Shown here one piece after another: positions 34,900 through 43,950 of a DNA stretch of 64,000 nucleotides. Made by a program: the position numbers and the translations under genes. Position 1 is the stretch's first letter. Each line of letters starts with the position of its first letter. Origin of the DNA: Arthrobacter psychrochitiniphilus (lineage in GTDB: Bacteria; Actinomycetota; Actinomycetes; Actinomycetales; Micrococcaceae); assembly GCF_003185915.1 (NCBI RefSeq), contig NZ_QHLZ01000004.1, positions 186,001 to 250,000 of the forward strand, in the 5' to 3' direction. The notes under the pieces are model-generated. The model saw only the letters and a list, made by a program, of their open reading frames with translations, was not told where the DNA came from and ran no database searches.

Positions 34900-36612
34900 T
34901 TAGAGTCCGAGGTCTGCCAGTGCGGGCAGCCCTGCCCGCACCAGTTCACGGGCTGCGGCTGCGGAGGGTGCGCCAACAGCCCGCTGGGCCAGCACCTGAG
35001 CCTGCGCCAAGGTCACTGTGCGCAGTACGGCGGCCACGGCTGGCAGCGCCCGCGGCGTCATGGACAGTGTGCTGACACCCAAGCCGGCAAGCACCACGGC
35101 GAGGGCCGGATCAGCGGCTGCCTCACCACATACTCCCACCGGCTTGGGCAGGGAAGTTTCCAGCGACGCCGAGTGCTTGGCTTGGGCGATGGCGCCCTCG
35201 ACGGTGGCTTGGACCAGGGCCAGTACCGCCGGCTGCCAAGGGTCATTCAGGGTGGCGAGCGGACCCAGCTGCCTATCAGCGGCCATGGCGTATTGGGTGA
35301 GGTCGTTGGTGCCCAGGCTGGCAAATTCCACCTGGTCCAGAATGTGCCGGGCGGTCAGTGCGGCGGAGGGGACCTCCACCATGACGCCCGGAACGCGCAA
35401 CCCTGCTGCAGTGCACAACGCAGCAAAGTCGGCTGCCTCGGAAGCGGTGGAGATCATGGGGGCCATGACCCACACCTGGGCTTCCGTTGTGGCGGCGGCC
35501 GCGGCGATGGCCGCCAACTGCCGGGCTAGTACGCCGGGGGTGGTCAGATCGGTGCGGTAGCCGCGCACTCCTAATGCCGGGTTGGGCTCGGTGGAATCGG
35601 TCAGGAAGGGCAGCGGCTTATCTGCCCCTGCGTCCAAAGTGCGGACAACAACTTTCTTGCCCGGGAAGGCCTCAAAGACGCCTTGGTATGCGGCCACCTG
35701 ATCCTCGTGGCTGGGCTCGGTGCTGTTGCCAAGAAAACAAAATTCGGTGCGCAATAGTCCCACGCCTTGGGCGTTAGCCATGGCGGCTTCTTGAGCGTCC
35801 TTGGCCCCGCCAACATTGGCTAGGAGGGGCAATAAGGTGCCGTCGGCGAGCTGACCAGTACCGTCAAAGGTAGTCAGCAGGGAGGACTGTTCTTCCCATG
35901 CTGACACTGCGGAACGTTCTGCAGCTCCTGGTTCGGTGCGAACCACTCCGGCCGCCCCGTCAACGAACACCAGCTCCCCGTCGGTGAGAGCCGAGATTCC
36001 GGCGGCTGCCACAACCGCTGGAAGCCCCAGGCTGCGGGCAATGATGGCCGTGTGTGACTGCGGACCGCCGCCCGCCGTCACTAGTGCAATGACCTTTGTG
36101 GGGTCAAGCGTGGCAGTGTCGGCAGGGGCCAGATCCTCGGCCACCAGGATGAACGGTTCGGCCGCGTCCGGGATCTCAGGGGCGGGCACCCCACGCAGGA
36201 CAGCCACAATGCGTGAGCGGACGTCAAGGACATCGTGTGAACGCTCCGCCATCATACCGCCCAAATTCCGCAGCATTTGGGCCACTGTTTCACCGGCCTC
36301 CCACACCGCCCGTTCGGGTGAGGTGCCGGCATTGACCAACTTGATGGCTGCCTTGATCAGCATGGGATCCGTGGCCATGAGTGCCGTGGCCTCGAGAACC
36401 TCCTTGCCAGCACCTTCAGCCCGGGCGGCACGCTCCAAAAACGTGACCTTAACGCTTGTCCCGGCGGCCTTGATGGTGGCAGCGGCAGTCTCGGGCGGCG
36501 TCGAACTTGCCAACTTTTCACCAGCGGGAGGTTCGGCTAGAGCGGGCGGCATATGCCGGATAGGGGCAATTACGCGGCCCCGAAAGACGCCGACTCCAAC
36601 AAAGTTTTGCAC
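34900..36612 (-). CDS. ptsI: phosphoenolpyruvate--protein phosphotransferase (PTS enzyme I)
   Basis: 570 residues from GTG 36612. AAAGGAG ends five bases before this GTG, and the protein then begins MQNFVGVGV as usual for enzyme I; an ATG seven codons upstream is in frame but lies before the ribosome-binding site. The phosphorylated histidine is H187 in GGGPQSHTAIIAR, and the PEP-binding TIM barrel has the LRTEFCFLG and FASLGTNDLTQY segments. It starts the phosphate relay for fructose and dihydroxyacetone. Confidence 0.96.
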   Translation of the reverse strand: MQNFVGVGVFRGRVIAPIRHMPPALAEPPAGEKLASSTPPETAAATIKAAGTSVKVTFLERAARAEGAGKEVLEATALMATDPMLIKAAIKLVNAGTSPERAVWEAGETVAQMLRNLGGMMAERSHDVLDVRSRIVAVLRGVPAPEIPDAAEPFILVAEDLAPADTATLDPTKVIALVTAGGGPQSHTAIIARSLGLPAVVAAAGISALTDGELVFVDGAAGVVRTEPGAAERSAVSAWEEQSSLLTTFDGTGQLADGTLLPLLANVGGAKDAQEAAMANAQGVGLLRTEFCFLGNSTEPSHEDQVAAYQGVFEAFPGKKVVVRTLDAGADKPLPFLTDSTEPNPALGVRGYRTDLTTPGVLARQLAAIAAAAATTEAQVWVMAPMISTASEAADFAALCTAAGLRVPGVMVEVPSAALTARHILDQVEFASLGTNDLTQYAMAADRQLGPLATLNDPWQPAVLALVQATVEGAIAQAKHSASLETSLPKPVGVCGEAAADPALAVVLAGLGVSTLSMTPRALPAVAAVLRTVTLAQAQVLAQRAVGAPSAAAARELVRAGLPALADLGL

Positions 36613-36642
36613 GGTTTCTCCTTTGACAATCATGGCCAGGAC

Positions 36643-38787
36643 CTAGGCGGCCTGGTGAACAGGCGCGGCTGTTGCAAGGGTATCAACGGGGGTGCGCACG
36701 GCCCAGCGTTTCAGTGCCACCACAGCCAGCGCGGCAATCACGGTGCCTACAGCGATGGACAGGGCGAACATGGCCACGTTGCCGATCGCGAAGAACACGA
36801 AGAATCCGCCGTGCGGGGCTTGCGAGGTGACGTGGAAGGCCATGGTCAGGGCACCTGTCACGGCGCCGCCGAGCATGGAGGCCGGGATGACGCGCAGGGG
36901 ATCGGCGGCCGCGAACGGGATGGCGCCTTCGGAGATGAAGGAGGCCCCCAGCAGCCAAGCGGCCTTGCCGTTTTCACGCTCGGCGAGCGAGAAACGCTTC
37001 TTATCCAGCACGGTAGCCAAGGCCATAGCTAGTGGCGGAACCATGCCGGCAGCCATTACGGTGGCCATGATTTCCCACGGGGCCTGGTTGGCGATGGTGC
37101 CGGCGCCTAGCCCTGCAACAGCGAAGGCGTATGCAACCTTGTTGACCGGCCCGCCCAAATCGAAGCACATCATCAGGCCCAAGATAATACCGAGCACCAC
37201 GGCGGATGCCCCGGACATTCCGGTCAACCAGTTGTTCAGCCCAACAGTGAGTGCTGCGATGGGTGCGCCGAGGAACAATAGCATGGCACCGGAGGCGAGG
37301 ATGGAGCCCAAGAGAGGAATGATGACAACGGGCATGAGTCCACGCAGCCAGCGAGGAACCTTCCAGCTGCCAATCCAGTAGGCGGCAAGGCCGGCCAGGA
37401 TGCCTCCCACCAGGCCTCCGAGGAAGCCTGCACCCATGAAGACGGCTACGGAGCCGGCGGTGAAACCGGGGGCGATGCCTGGGCGGTCGGCGATGCCAAA
37501 GGCAATGTAACCAGCCAGCGCTGGGACCAGGAAGGCCATCGAGAGGCTACCAATTTTGAATGCTACGGCGCCCAGATAGGCCCCGAGCGGGCCCAAGGCC
37601 TTGATAGGTATATCCGTGGGCAAATTGGTCAGGCTGTTGCTGGTGAGGATCTTGTCCGCGACCTCTGTAATTTGGAAGCCTCCCAACAGGAAGCCCAGCG
37701 CAATCAGCAAACCGCCGCCGGCCACAAACGGGATCATGTAGCTGACACCGGTTAGCAGTACCTTCTTGACCTTGGCGCCAAGACTTTCACCGGATGACTG
37801 TGCTTTCTGATCCGCGGTTTCCTCTGCGCCGAAGTGCGGGACCCTGTGTGCGTTGGGGTTATCCGCCGCTGCAATTGCCTCCCGGATCATTTTGGCTGGC
37901 TCGTCAATCCCGCGTTTGACGGGCGAGCTCACCAGCGGTTTGCCAGCAAAACGTTCCTTGCCGCGCACATCCACATCCACGGCAAAAATGACGGCGTCCG
38001 CTGCGGCAATGACCGCAGGATCCAACGGTGTCACAGCTCCGGAACCCTGCGTCTCAACCTGGAAGTCAACGCCTGCTTCTTGCGCGGCCTGCACGAGCGA
38101 ATCGGCGGCCATGTAGGTGTGTGCGATCCCCGTAGGGCACGCCGTCACGGCAACAATCCGTTTCCTGCGGGCGGGCTCAGCCGCACCGCCACCGGTCGCG
38201 GTGGAGCCGGGAATGGGGGGCCGGGTGTGGTCGGGCACCGCGGAGCGGGCTGGACCCCCATTGCCGGTGGAGCCGGGACCCGAGGCCGCGGCGCTCATTT
38301 CCGCAGGAGCCAGTGTTGATGCGGCCGGCTTTGGCTTATCTTTTAGGGCGTCCGCCACGAGGGCCACGATCTCAGCCGGGGTTGCTGCTGCGCGCAGGGC
38401 TGCAGTGAAGTCCTTTTTGATCAGGGAACGGGCCAGTTTGGAGAGCAGCTTGAGGTGTTCGTTATCGGCGCCTGCGGGGGCGGCAATGAAGAAGATGATG
38501 TCTGCGGGGCCGTCTTTGGCGCCGAAGTCCACGGCCGGGTTGAGGCGGGCCATGGCGAGGGTGGGTTCCAGGACCGCTGCGGAACGGCAGTGCGGGATGG
38601 CAATACCGCCGGGGACCCCTGTGGCTGTTTTTTTTTCGCGGGCTAAGGCGTCTGCGAAGAGTCCTTCCACCTCGGCGGCCCTGCCGTTTTTGGTGATGAG
38701 TTCGGCCAAGTGGCGGATCACCGAGGTGGTGTCTGTTCCGAGGTTGGTATCAAGAAGGACCAGATCATCGTTGATAAGGGTTGTCAT
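36643..38787 (-). CDS. fruA: fructose PTS transporter, EIIABC
   Basis: 714 residues. Domains in the order IIA (about 1-150, phospho-histidine H66 in AIPHCRS), a Pro/Ala/Gly linker, IIB (about 208-305, phospho-cysteine C217 in VTACPTGIAHTYMAADSL) and the membrane IIC (about 345-700, roughly nine segments). It imports fructose as fructose 1-phosphate. It begins one base after the fruK stop, within the operon fruR-fruK-fruA-ptsI-ptsH. Confidence 0.96.
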   Translation of the reverse strand: MTTLINDDLVLLDTNLGTDTTSVIRHLAELITKNGRAAEVEGLFADALAREKKTATGVPGGIAIPHCRSAAVLEPTLAMARLNPAVDFGAKDGPADIIFFIAAPAGADNEHLKLLSKLARSLIKKDFTAALRAAATPAEIVALVADALKDKPKPAASTLAPAEMSAAASGPGSTGNGGPARSAVPDHTRPPIPGSTATGGGAAEPARRKRIVAVTACPTGIAHTYMAADSLVQAAQEAGVDFQVETQGSGAVTPLDPAVIAAADAVIFAVDVDVRGKERFAGKPLVSSPVKRGIDEPAKMIREAIAAADNPNAHRVPHFGAEETADQKAQSSGESLGAKVKKVLLTGVSYMIPFVAGGGLLIALGFLLGGFQITEVADKILTSNSLTNLPTDIPIKALGPLGAYLGAVAFKIGSLSMAFLVPALAGYIAFGIADRPGIAPGFTAGSVAVFMGAGFLGGLVGGILAGLAAYWIGSWKVPRWLRGLMPVVIIPLLGSILASGAMLLFLGAPIAALTVGLNNWLTGMSGASAVVLGIILGLMMCFDLGGPVNKVAYAFAVAGLGAGTIANQAPWEIMATVMAAGMVPPLAMALATVLDKKRFSLAERENGKAAWLLGASFISEGAIPFAAADPLRVIPASMLGGAVTGALTMAFHVTSQAPHGGFFVFFAIGNVAMFALSIAVGTVIAALAVVALKRWAVRTPVDTLATAAPVHQAA

Positions 38788-38788
38788 G

Positions 38789-39751
38789 TCAGCTCTCTTC
38801 GGCTGGGGCCTGGACCGTCACGATGACGGCGGCCGGGTTGGTTTGTGCCAGGGAAGGAACCATGGTTCCGGGGAGGGAAGCTGCGGCCGCGCCATGGGCC
38901 ACCGCTTGCTGCAGGCAGGCGCCGGGGGAGTCCCCGCGGAGCGTTGCCAGCAGGTATCCGGAGAGGGCAGAGTCGCCCGCACCGACAGTGCTTCGTGCTT
39001 TGATGGCTGGAGATTTACCATGCCAGGCACCCGAACTGGTGGCCAGCACCGCGCCTTTGGAGCCGAGCGTGGCCAGGACGGCGCCTACTCCGTGCCGGAG
39101 CAGGAGATTGGCTGCCGCGGTGGCGGCAGCCGGATCAGCCTCCAACGCGGGGCCGGTGGAAATACCCGTCAGTTCGGCCAATTCTTCGCCGTTGGGCTTG
39201 AGTAGATCGGGTGCGGCACGCAGGCATTCGCGCAGCGGGGCACCCGAGGAATCCACAGCAATCCGAGGTGCCTGCGCACCATAGGCGCCACGCACCGCCT
39301 CAATCACGCGGGCATAGAAGTTATCCGGAACGCCTGGCGGGAGCGAGCCGGCCAGCACCAGCCAGGAAGCGCCGTCGGACTTCTCCACAGTGAGCGCAAG
39401 CAGGTCTGCCAGCTGCCCCTCGGTGAGCGTGGGGCCGGGCTCGTTGACCTTGGTGGTGGTGCCGTCGGGCTCGGTGATGGCCACGTTGCTGCGCAGGGGC
39501 GCCCCGATGGGCAGCGAAAGGTGCGGGATGCTCTCCAGGCTCAGAGCGCGCACAACGGCGTCATCCGAGTCCCCGGGCAGCAGTGCCAGCGCCTCGATTC
39601 CGGAGGTGGTGAGGGCGCGGACAATGTTCACGCCCTTGCCGCCCGGATGTTGAGAGGCTTGTGTGGCGCGCTGGACCTCGCCGCGATGCAGCGGGCCCGC
39701 GAGCTCAATGGTGCGGTCCAGGCTGGGGTTGGGGGTCAGGGTGAGAATCAT
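38789..39751 (-). CDS. fruK: 1-phosphofructokinase
   Basis: 320 residues, PfkB family. HPGGKGVNIVRAL near residue 37 and VGAGDSALSGYL near 255 are the two signatures. It converts fructose 1-phosphate from FruA to fructose 1,6-bisphosphate. Its start overlaps the end of the regulator gene by four bases and its stop is one base before fruA. Confidence 0.95.
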   Translation of the reverse strand: MILTLTPNPSLDRTIELAGPLHRGEVQRATQASQHPGGKGVNIVRALTTSGIEALALLPGDSDDAVVRALSLESIPHLSLPIGAPLRSNVAITEPDGTTTKVNEPGPTLTEGQLADLLALTVEKSDGASWLVLAGSLPPGVPDNFYARVIEAVRGAYGAQAPRIAVDSSGAPLRECLRAAPDLLKPNGEELAELTGISTGPALEADPAAATAAANLLLRHGVGAVLATLGSKGAVLATSSGAWHGKSPAIKARSTVGAGDSALSGYLLATLRGDSPGACLQQAVAHGAAAASLPGTMVPSLAQTNPAAVIVTVQAPAEES

Positions 39752-40536
39752 GCGATCACGACCTCAACGCCGGCGCCGGCCAGGGCGGCTGCGAGCTCAG
39801 CGTCAGGTTCCGCCGTAGTGATGAGAGTGTCGATGTCCTCCAATGTGGCAAAGCGGACCAATGTTTCGGTACCGATTTTGGAGGCGTCTGCCAGGACCAC
39901 TACTTTCCGGCCCGCCTTGACCATGGCGGTCTTGGTGGCTGCTTCTACGGGGTCCGGGGTGCTCAAACCGAATTCGGGGTGGATGCCATTGGTGCCGATG
40001 AACGCGATGTCCGGACGCAGGGCGCCAAGTTGTTCGGTGGCGCGGGCTCCAACTACTGCGCTGGTCAGCCCGCGCACCCGGCCTCCGATAATGTCCAACA
40101 GCAGGTGGGAGTTGGTGCTCAGGGACGCGGCCGTGGGTAGGGAGTTGGTGATCACCAGCAGCTCGTCGCGGGTGTTGGCAGGGACCCAGCTGGCCAGGAG
40201 TTCAGCTAACGCGGCGGTGGTGGTGCCGGAATCGAGCAGGATTGACGCTGTTGGGGCGTGGGGAATCATGGCAAGGGCGGCCGTGGCGATGCGCTGCTTC
40301 TCATCCAGATACTGGGTTTGGCGTTCACGCAGGCTCTGCTCGGAGCGGGTGAAGCGGTCGGTGCCGACAGCGCCTCCATGGACGCGGCGCAGCCCGCCCG
40401 TTTCTTCCAGCGTGGCAAGGTCGCGGCGCACGGTCTCCTGGGTGATGGAAAACTGTTCGGCGAGTTCGGTGACGCCAACGCGGCCCTGAGTGCTGACGAG
40501 TTCGATGATTCGCTGGTGCCGTTCCTCCGCGAACAT
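39748..40536 (-). CDS. fruR: DeoR/GlpR-family regulator of the fructose operon
   Basis: 262 residues. N-terminal DeoR helix-turn-helix (ERHQRIIELVSTQGRVGVTELAEQF..TQETVRRDL) and a C-terminal sugar-phosphate-binding DeoRC domain with LDSGTTTAALA and DASKIGTETLVRFA. First gene of the operon, so it is autoregulated; the likely effector is fructose 1-phosphate. The AT-rich region 40585-40650 upstream holds repeated TTTATCT/TGTTTAT elements. Confidence 0.92.
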   Translation of the reverse strand: MFAEERHQRIIELVSTQGRVGVTELAEQFSITQETVRRDLATLEETGGLRRVHGGAVGTDRFTRSEQSLRERQTQYLDEKQRIATAALAMIPHAPTASILLDSGTTTAALAELLASWVPANTRDELLVITNSLPTAASLSTNSHLLLDIIGGRVRGLTSAVVGARATEQLGALRPDIAFIGTNGIHPEFGLSTPDPVEAATKTAMVKAGRKVVVLADASKIGTETLVRFATLEDIDTLITTAEPDAELAAALAGAGVEVVIA

Positions 40537-40590
40537 GTGGCTTCCTTCCGATGTCAGTGACCGGAGTCACAAGATGTTGTTTCAGATGAC

Positions 40591-40646
40591 TTTATCTGTG
40601 TTTATCTTTGAAAGTCAAGGTAAAACCAACATAAACAAAGAAAGTT
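40591..40646. promoter_or_regulatory. candidate FruR operator region
   Basis: TTTATCTGTG and TTTATCTTTG stand as direct 10-base repeats (40591-40610), and TGTTTAT (40599-40605) is mirrored by ATAAACA (40631-40637). The stretch is clearly richer in A/T than its surroundings and lies 55-110 bases before the fruR start. Confidence 0.5.
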
Positions 40647-40673
40647 TGGATTGAGGTGGGGTGTTCCACCATT

Positions 40674-40727
40674 CATCCGGGAGAAAAGGTCGCTTTGAAC
40701 CACCAAAGCGACCTTTTCTCCCGGATG
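40674..40727. repeat. long perfect hairpin between divergent fruR and esterase genes
   Basis: 23-base arms (40674-40696 and 40705-40727; outer bases CATCCGGGAGAAAAGG) pair without mismatch around an 8-base loop. Because the flanking genes are divergent it is not a normal gene-end terminator. Confidence 0.75.
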
Positions 40728-40771
40728 GATTTGATTCACGGATTGGGCGGGCGGATTGGGCGGCGGGCCGG

Positions 40772-40777
40772 TAGTCT
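40772..40777 (+). promoter_or_regulatory. -10 box of a leaderless promoter for the esterase gene
   Basis: TAGTCT, six bases, then ATG 40784; no ribosome-binding site. Confidence 0.55.
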
Positions 40778-40783
40778 GGCGCC

Positions 40784-41425
40784 ATGGAAACTGTTGCGTG
40801 GTCCCGCCCGGAAGGTGACCGAGCGGGCAAGCCGCTGCTGCTCATGTTGCACGGCTACGGATCCGATGAATCCCGCATGAGTGCACTCTTCAAGGACATG
40901 CCACAGGGTTTTGTGTGTGCAGCGCCACGGGCATCACGGAAGATTTCAGGTGACTGGGGCTGGTTCTTGCTGGATTACTTTCTGGCCAACGACTTTGCCG
41001 AAGTGATGGGTGCCGCCACGAAGTTGCTGGGATGGCTGGATGCGCAATTGCTCCAGCACCGCTTCAGCTCGGTGTCCGTGCTGGGTTTCTCACAGGGCAT
41101 GGCCATGGCAACCATGCTGATCAGGCTGCGCCCGGACCTGTTCACAACCGGTGTGGGCCTGTCCGGCTTTGCCCTGCACAATGAGCTCCTGGCAACCATG
41201 GAACCGTTGACCACAAAGATCCCGTTCTTCTGGGCGTACGGGGACAAGGATCTTGTCATCAATGCCCAGGCCAAGGAGTTCACGGCCGGGTGGCTGGCCG
41301 CCAACACTGAGCTGCAGCAGGCCCGTTATGAGGACCTGGGGCACACCATCCGCCATGATGAGCTCGGGGATGTGGCCTCGTTTTTGACCGCTAATGTGCA
41401 AGGTTCTTTTGTGCCCAAGGCGTAG
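40784..41425 (+). CDS. phospholipase/carboxylesterase-type alpha/beta hydrolase
   Basis: 213 residues. Oxyanion segment MLHGYGSDE, nucleophile serine S103 in GFSQGMA, aspartate in YGDKDLVI (about 154-156) and histidine H187 in LGHTIRHDE complete the triad. It resembles the abhydrolase_2 family of small carboxylesterases (YpfH/EstB type). Cytoplasmic; natural substrate unknown. Confidence 0.88.
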   Translation: METVAWSRPEGDRAGKPLLLMLHGYGSDESRMSALFKDMPQGFVCAAPRASRKISGDWGWFLLDYFLANDFAEVMGAATKLLGWLDAQLLQHRFSSVSVLGFSQGMAMATMLIRLRPDLFTTGVGLSGFALHNELLATMEPLTTKIPFFWAYGDKDLVINAQAKEFTAGWLAANTELQQARYEDLGHTIRHDELGDVASFLTANVQGSFVPKA

Positions 41426-41628
41426 TTGAGAAGACCTCAGGCGGTGGGCTGTGTGGCCGGGTTATTCCGCTTGGGTGCGGTGATAACTGGCCTATTGGAA
41501 GCACGACGTCGGCACCTCCCTGGCGCTCGCAGGCTAGGCGCCCTGTCTGCTCACCTCATACACGTTCCCTGAGGCGGCGCTCAGGAATGCCGGATACCAT
41601 TTAATAACAAACAGGGCAGGGGAGTTTC

Positions 41629-42612
41629 ATGACACGTAAAGATCTCAACCATGTGGGGATGAATGCCGCGCAAGGGTTCACCGCAGATTCAGGGTTCACC
41701 AGTAATGCGGCACAGTCTAACCCAGCGGTGAAGATGGTGGCGGGAGTGGCGTTCGATGAGAAGGGTAACCCGACCCCTGTCTTGCACCGGCTGTTGCTAA
41801 GTGCTGTAGAGGTGCAACGGCCCTTGGTGCTGGCGAATCTGCGCCGCCTGCGCAGGCGCTACCCCTATGCCACCTCATTTGAACTGAGTCAGCGCTTGGA
41901 GCGTGACTTCCTCGCAAGTGTAGGTACGGGCGGAGCGGCCATCGGGGCCACGGCCATCATTCCTGGATTCGGCACGGTGGTGGCACTGTCCATTTCCGCA
42001 GCGGCAACCGTGGTGTTTCTCGAGGCCACGGCTCTCTACGCACAGTCGGTGGCCGAGTTGCACGGGGTGCGTCTTGCAAACCCGGAGAGTGCACAGCTGG
42101 CCGTCATGACTATCATCTTGGGTGATGAGGGCCAGGCCCTGCTGGCGGGTTTGACCGGCCACGCGCTCGGCACTGGCAAAACACCCATGCAGGCCTGGGG
42201 GAAATCGTTGAGCAAAAATATGCCGCTGGCCACTCTAAGGACACTCGTGGCGCCGGTGCAAAAGCGGTTCCTGAAGAAGATGGCGGTCAAGGGCAGTGCT
42301 TCCATTGTGGGGAAAGCCTTGCCGTTTGGCATCGGTGCCGCGGTGGGCGGCGTGGGCAACTACATGATGGGCAAGGCTGTCATCGCCTCCGCCAACCGCG
42401 CCTTCGGTCCGGCGCCGTTGGAGATCCCGCCGCTATTGCTGGCTGAACTTGAGGCCGCGAAAACGGCTAAGCCCGTGAAAGCGGGTAAGTCAGCAAAGCC
42501 CGTGAAGCCCGGGAAGCGAGTGAAGCCCGGGAAGCGAGTGAAGCCCAAGAAGGCAGGGAAGACGCATGGAATTGATGTGCCCGTGCCCGAATTTAGGCCG
42601 CACAAGCCCTGA
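41629..42612 (+). CDS. hypothetical membrane-associated protein with Lys/Pro repeat tail
   Basis: 327 residues from ATG 41629, which has GGGGAG four bases upstream. A central Gly/Ala-rich region (about 98-135, GTGGAAIGATAIIPGFG then a hydrophobic stretch) and a second one near 225-250 could insert in a membrane as glycine-zipper hairpins, somewhat like EcsC-type proteins. The C-terminal 45 residues are a strongly basic repeat of KPVKxGK units, suited to binding nucleic acid or teichoic/phospho-polymers. No known function. Confidence 0.65.
   Translation: MTRKDLNHVGMNAAQGFTADSGFTSNAAQSNPAVKMVAGVAFDEKGNPTPVLHRLLLSAVEVQRPLVLANLRRLRRRYPYATSFELSQRLERDFLASVGTGGAAIGATAIIPGFGTVVALSISAAATVVFLEATALYAQSVAELHGVRLANPESAQLAVMTIILGDEGQALLAGLTGHALGTGKTPMQAWGKSLSKNMPLATLRTLVAPVQKRFLKKMAVKGSASIVGKALPFGIGAAVGGVGNYMMGKAVIASANRAFGPAPLEIPPLLLAELEAAKTAKPVKAGKSAKPVKPGKRVKPGKRVKPKKAGKTHGIDVPVPEFRPHKP
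42502..42546 (+). repeat. 18-bp direct repeat coding for the basic tail
   Basis: GTGAAGCCCGGGAAGCGA is present at 42502-42519 and 42520-42537, then a partial copy GTGAAGCCC; related units precede it. The copies are nearly identical in DNA, so length variation between strains is likely. Confidence 0.8.
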
Positions 42613-42643
42613 ACTGACGCCCGTAAGAACTGACGCGCGAGCG

Positions 42644-43927
42644 TCAGTGGAACACGAGCGTCGCAATGGTGAAGATCGCCAGACCTGCCAGGGATCCCAC
42701 TACGGTGCCGTTGATGCGGATGAACTGCAGATCCTTGCCCACCTGAAGTTCGATCTTCTGGCTGGTTTCCGCTGCGTCCCAACGCTCCACCGTTTCAGTG
42801 ATCAGAGAGGTGATTTCATGCTTGTATGTGCCCACGAGATAGGCTGCCGCGTCTGAAATCCATTTGTTGGCCTTGGCAGCCAGTTCCGTATCTGAGACCA
42901 GGCGGGCACCAAAGTCCTGAACTGCGGAGGTGAACTTCAGGCGCAGCTCGGACGTGGGATCCTCCACCGCATCAGTTAGTGCAGCCTTGAGCGTTTCCCA
43001 GGTGCGCCCGGCCAGCTCCCGCACTTCCGGGTCTCCCAGAACCTGGGCCTTGATGCCCTCGGCCTTGGCGATCATGGCCGGATCGTGTTGGAGTTCCTGG
43101 GCCAAATCCTTCAAATAATCGTCCAGTTTCAGGCGGACCTCGTGGTGCGGATCCTCCTGTACGGCAAGGGCAAACTTGTGGATTTCGGTGTAAATTTTAT
43201 CTCCCACCAGGCCGTCCACAAATTGTGGCACCCAACTAGGTGAACGGGTCGAAACCAGTCCACTGATGGTGGTGTGGTTGCTTTTGATCCATGCGGTGGA
43301 GCGGTCCACCAGAAGATCGACCAGGGAGTGGTGGTGGCCGTCTGCAAAGATCCGTTCCGCGAGCTTGCCAATGGGCGGGCCCCACGGCGGCTCCAGGACA
43401 TGCTTGCGCACCATGGATTCGATGACGTCCCTGACGTCGTCGTCCTTCAAAACGGCAATCGCCCCGCGCATCGCGGCCGCGCCCTCGGTGGCCACCCGCT
43501 GGGCACTTTCTGGCCTTGCCAGCCACGTCCCCACCTTCTGGGCAATCTGGGTCTTGGCCAGCTTCTGGGACACCACTTCCTCGGACAGGAAGTTGGTTTC
43601 CACAAATTCCGCCAGGGAAGAACCAATCTCGTCCTTGCGGTTGGGGATGATGGCCGTGTGCGGGATCTTCAGGCCCATGGGATAACGGAAGAGTGCCGTC
43701 ACCGCAAACCAGTCGGCCAGGGCACCCACCATGCCGCCCTCGGCCGCGGACCTGACATAGGCCAGCCAGGGGAAGCGTGGCGCCAGGGCAAAGGCAAAGC
43801 AAAACACCACCGCCATGAATACCAACAATGCCAAAGCGATGTTCTTCATGCGCCGCAGCGCTGCCGCCTTGGCAATATCCGGGTGCGGTGAGAGGCCGGT
43901 CGGGTCAAGCTGTTGTGTCGAAGCCAT
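42644..43927 (-). CDS. DUF445 family membrane protein
   Basis: 427 residues. A membrane segment at about 29-52 is followed by the family signature GGMVGALADWFAVTALFRYPMG, a long helical soluble region, and a C-terminal membrane segment (VVGSLAGLAIFTIATLVF). This is the full DUF445 (YjiN/YheB-like) layout. Function unknown; the soluble part may form a coiled-coil assembly at the membrane. Start ATG 43927 is 23 bases from the divergent GDPD gene. Confidence 0.85.
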   Translation of the reverse strand: MASTQQLDPTGLSPHPDIAKAAALRRMKNIALALLVFMAVVFCFAFALAPRFPWLAYVRSAAEGGMVGALADWFAVTALFRYPMGLKIPHTAIIPNRKDEIGSSLAEFVETNFLSEEVVSQKLAKTQIAQKVGTWLARPESAQRVATEGAAAMRGAIAVLKDDDVRDVIESMVRKHVLEPPWGPPIGKLAERIFADGHHHSLVDLLVDRSTAWIKSNHTTISGLVSTRSPSWVPQFVDGLVGDKIYTEIHKFALAVQEDPHHEVRLKLDDYLKDLAQELQHDPAMIAKAEGIKAQVLGDPEVRELAGRTWETLKAALTDAVEDPTSELRLKFTSAVQDFGARLVSDTELAAKANKWISDAAAYLVGTYKHEITSLITETVERWDAAETSQKIELQVGKDLQFIRINGTVVGSLAGLAIFTIATLVFH

Positions 43928-43938
43928 GACAGTAAGCG

Positions 43939-43944
43939 TAGCGT
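43939..43944 (+). promoter_or_regulatory. -10 box of a leaderless promoter for the GDPD gene
   Basis: TAGCGT, six bases, then ATG 43951 without a ribosome-binding site. Confidence 0.5.
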
Positions 43945-43950
43945 GAGGCC

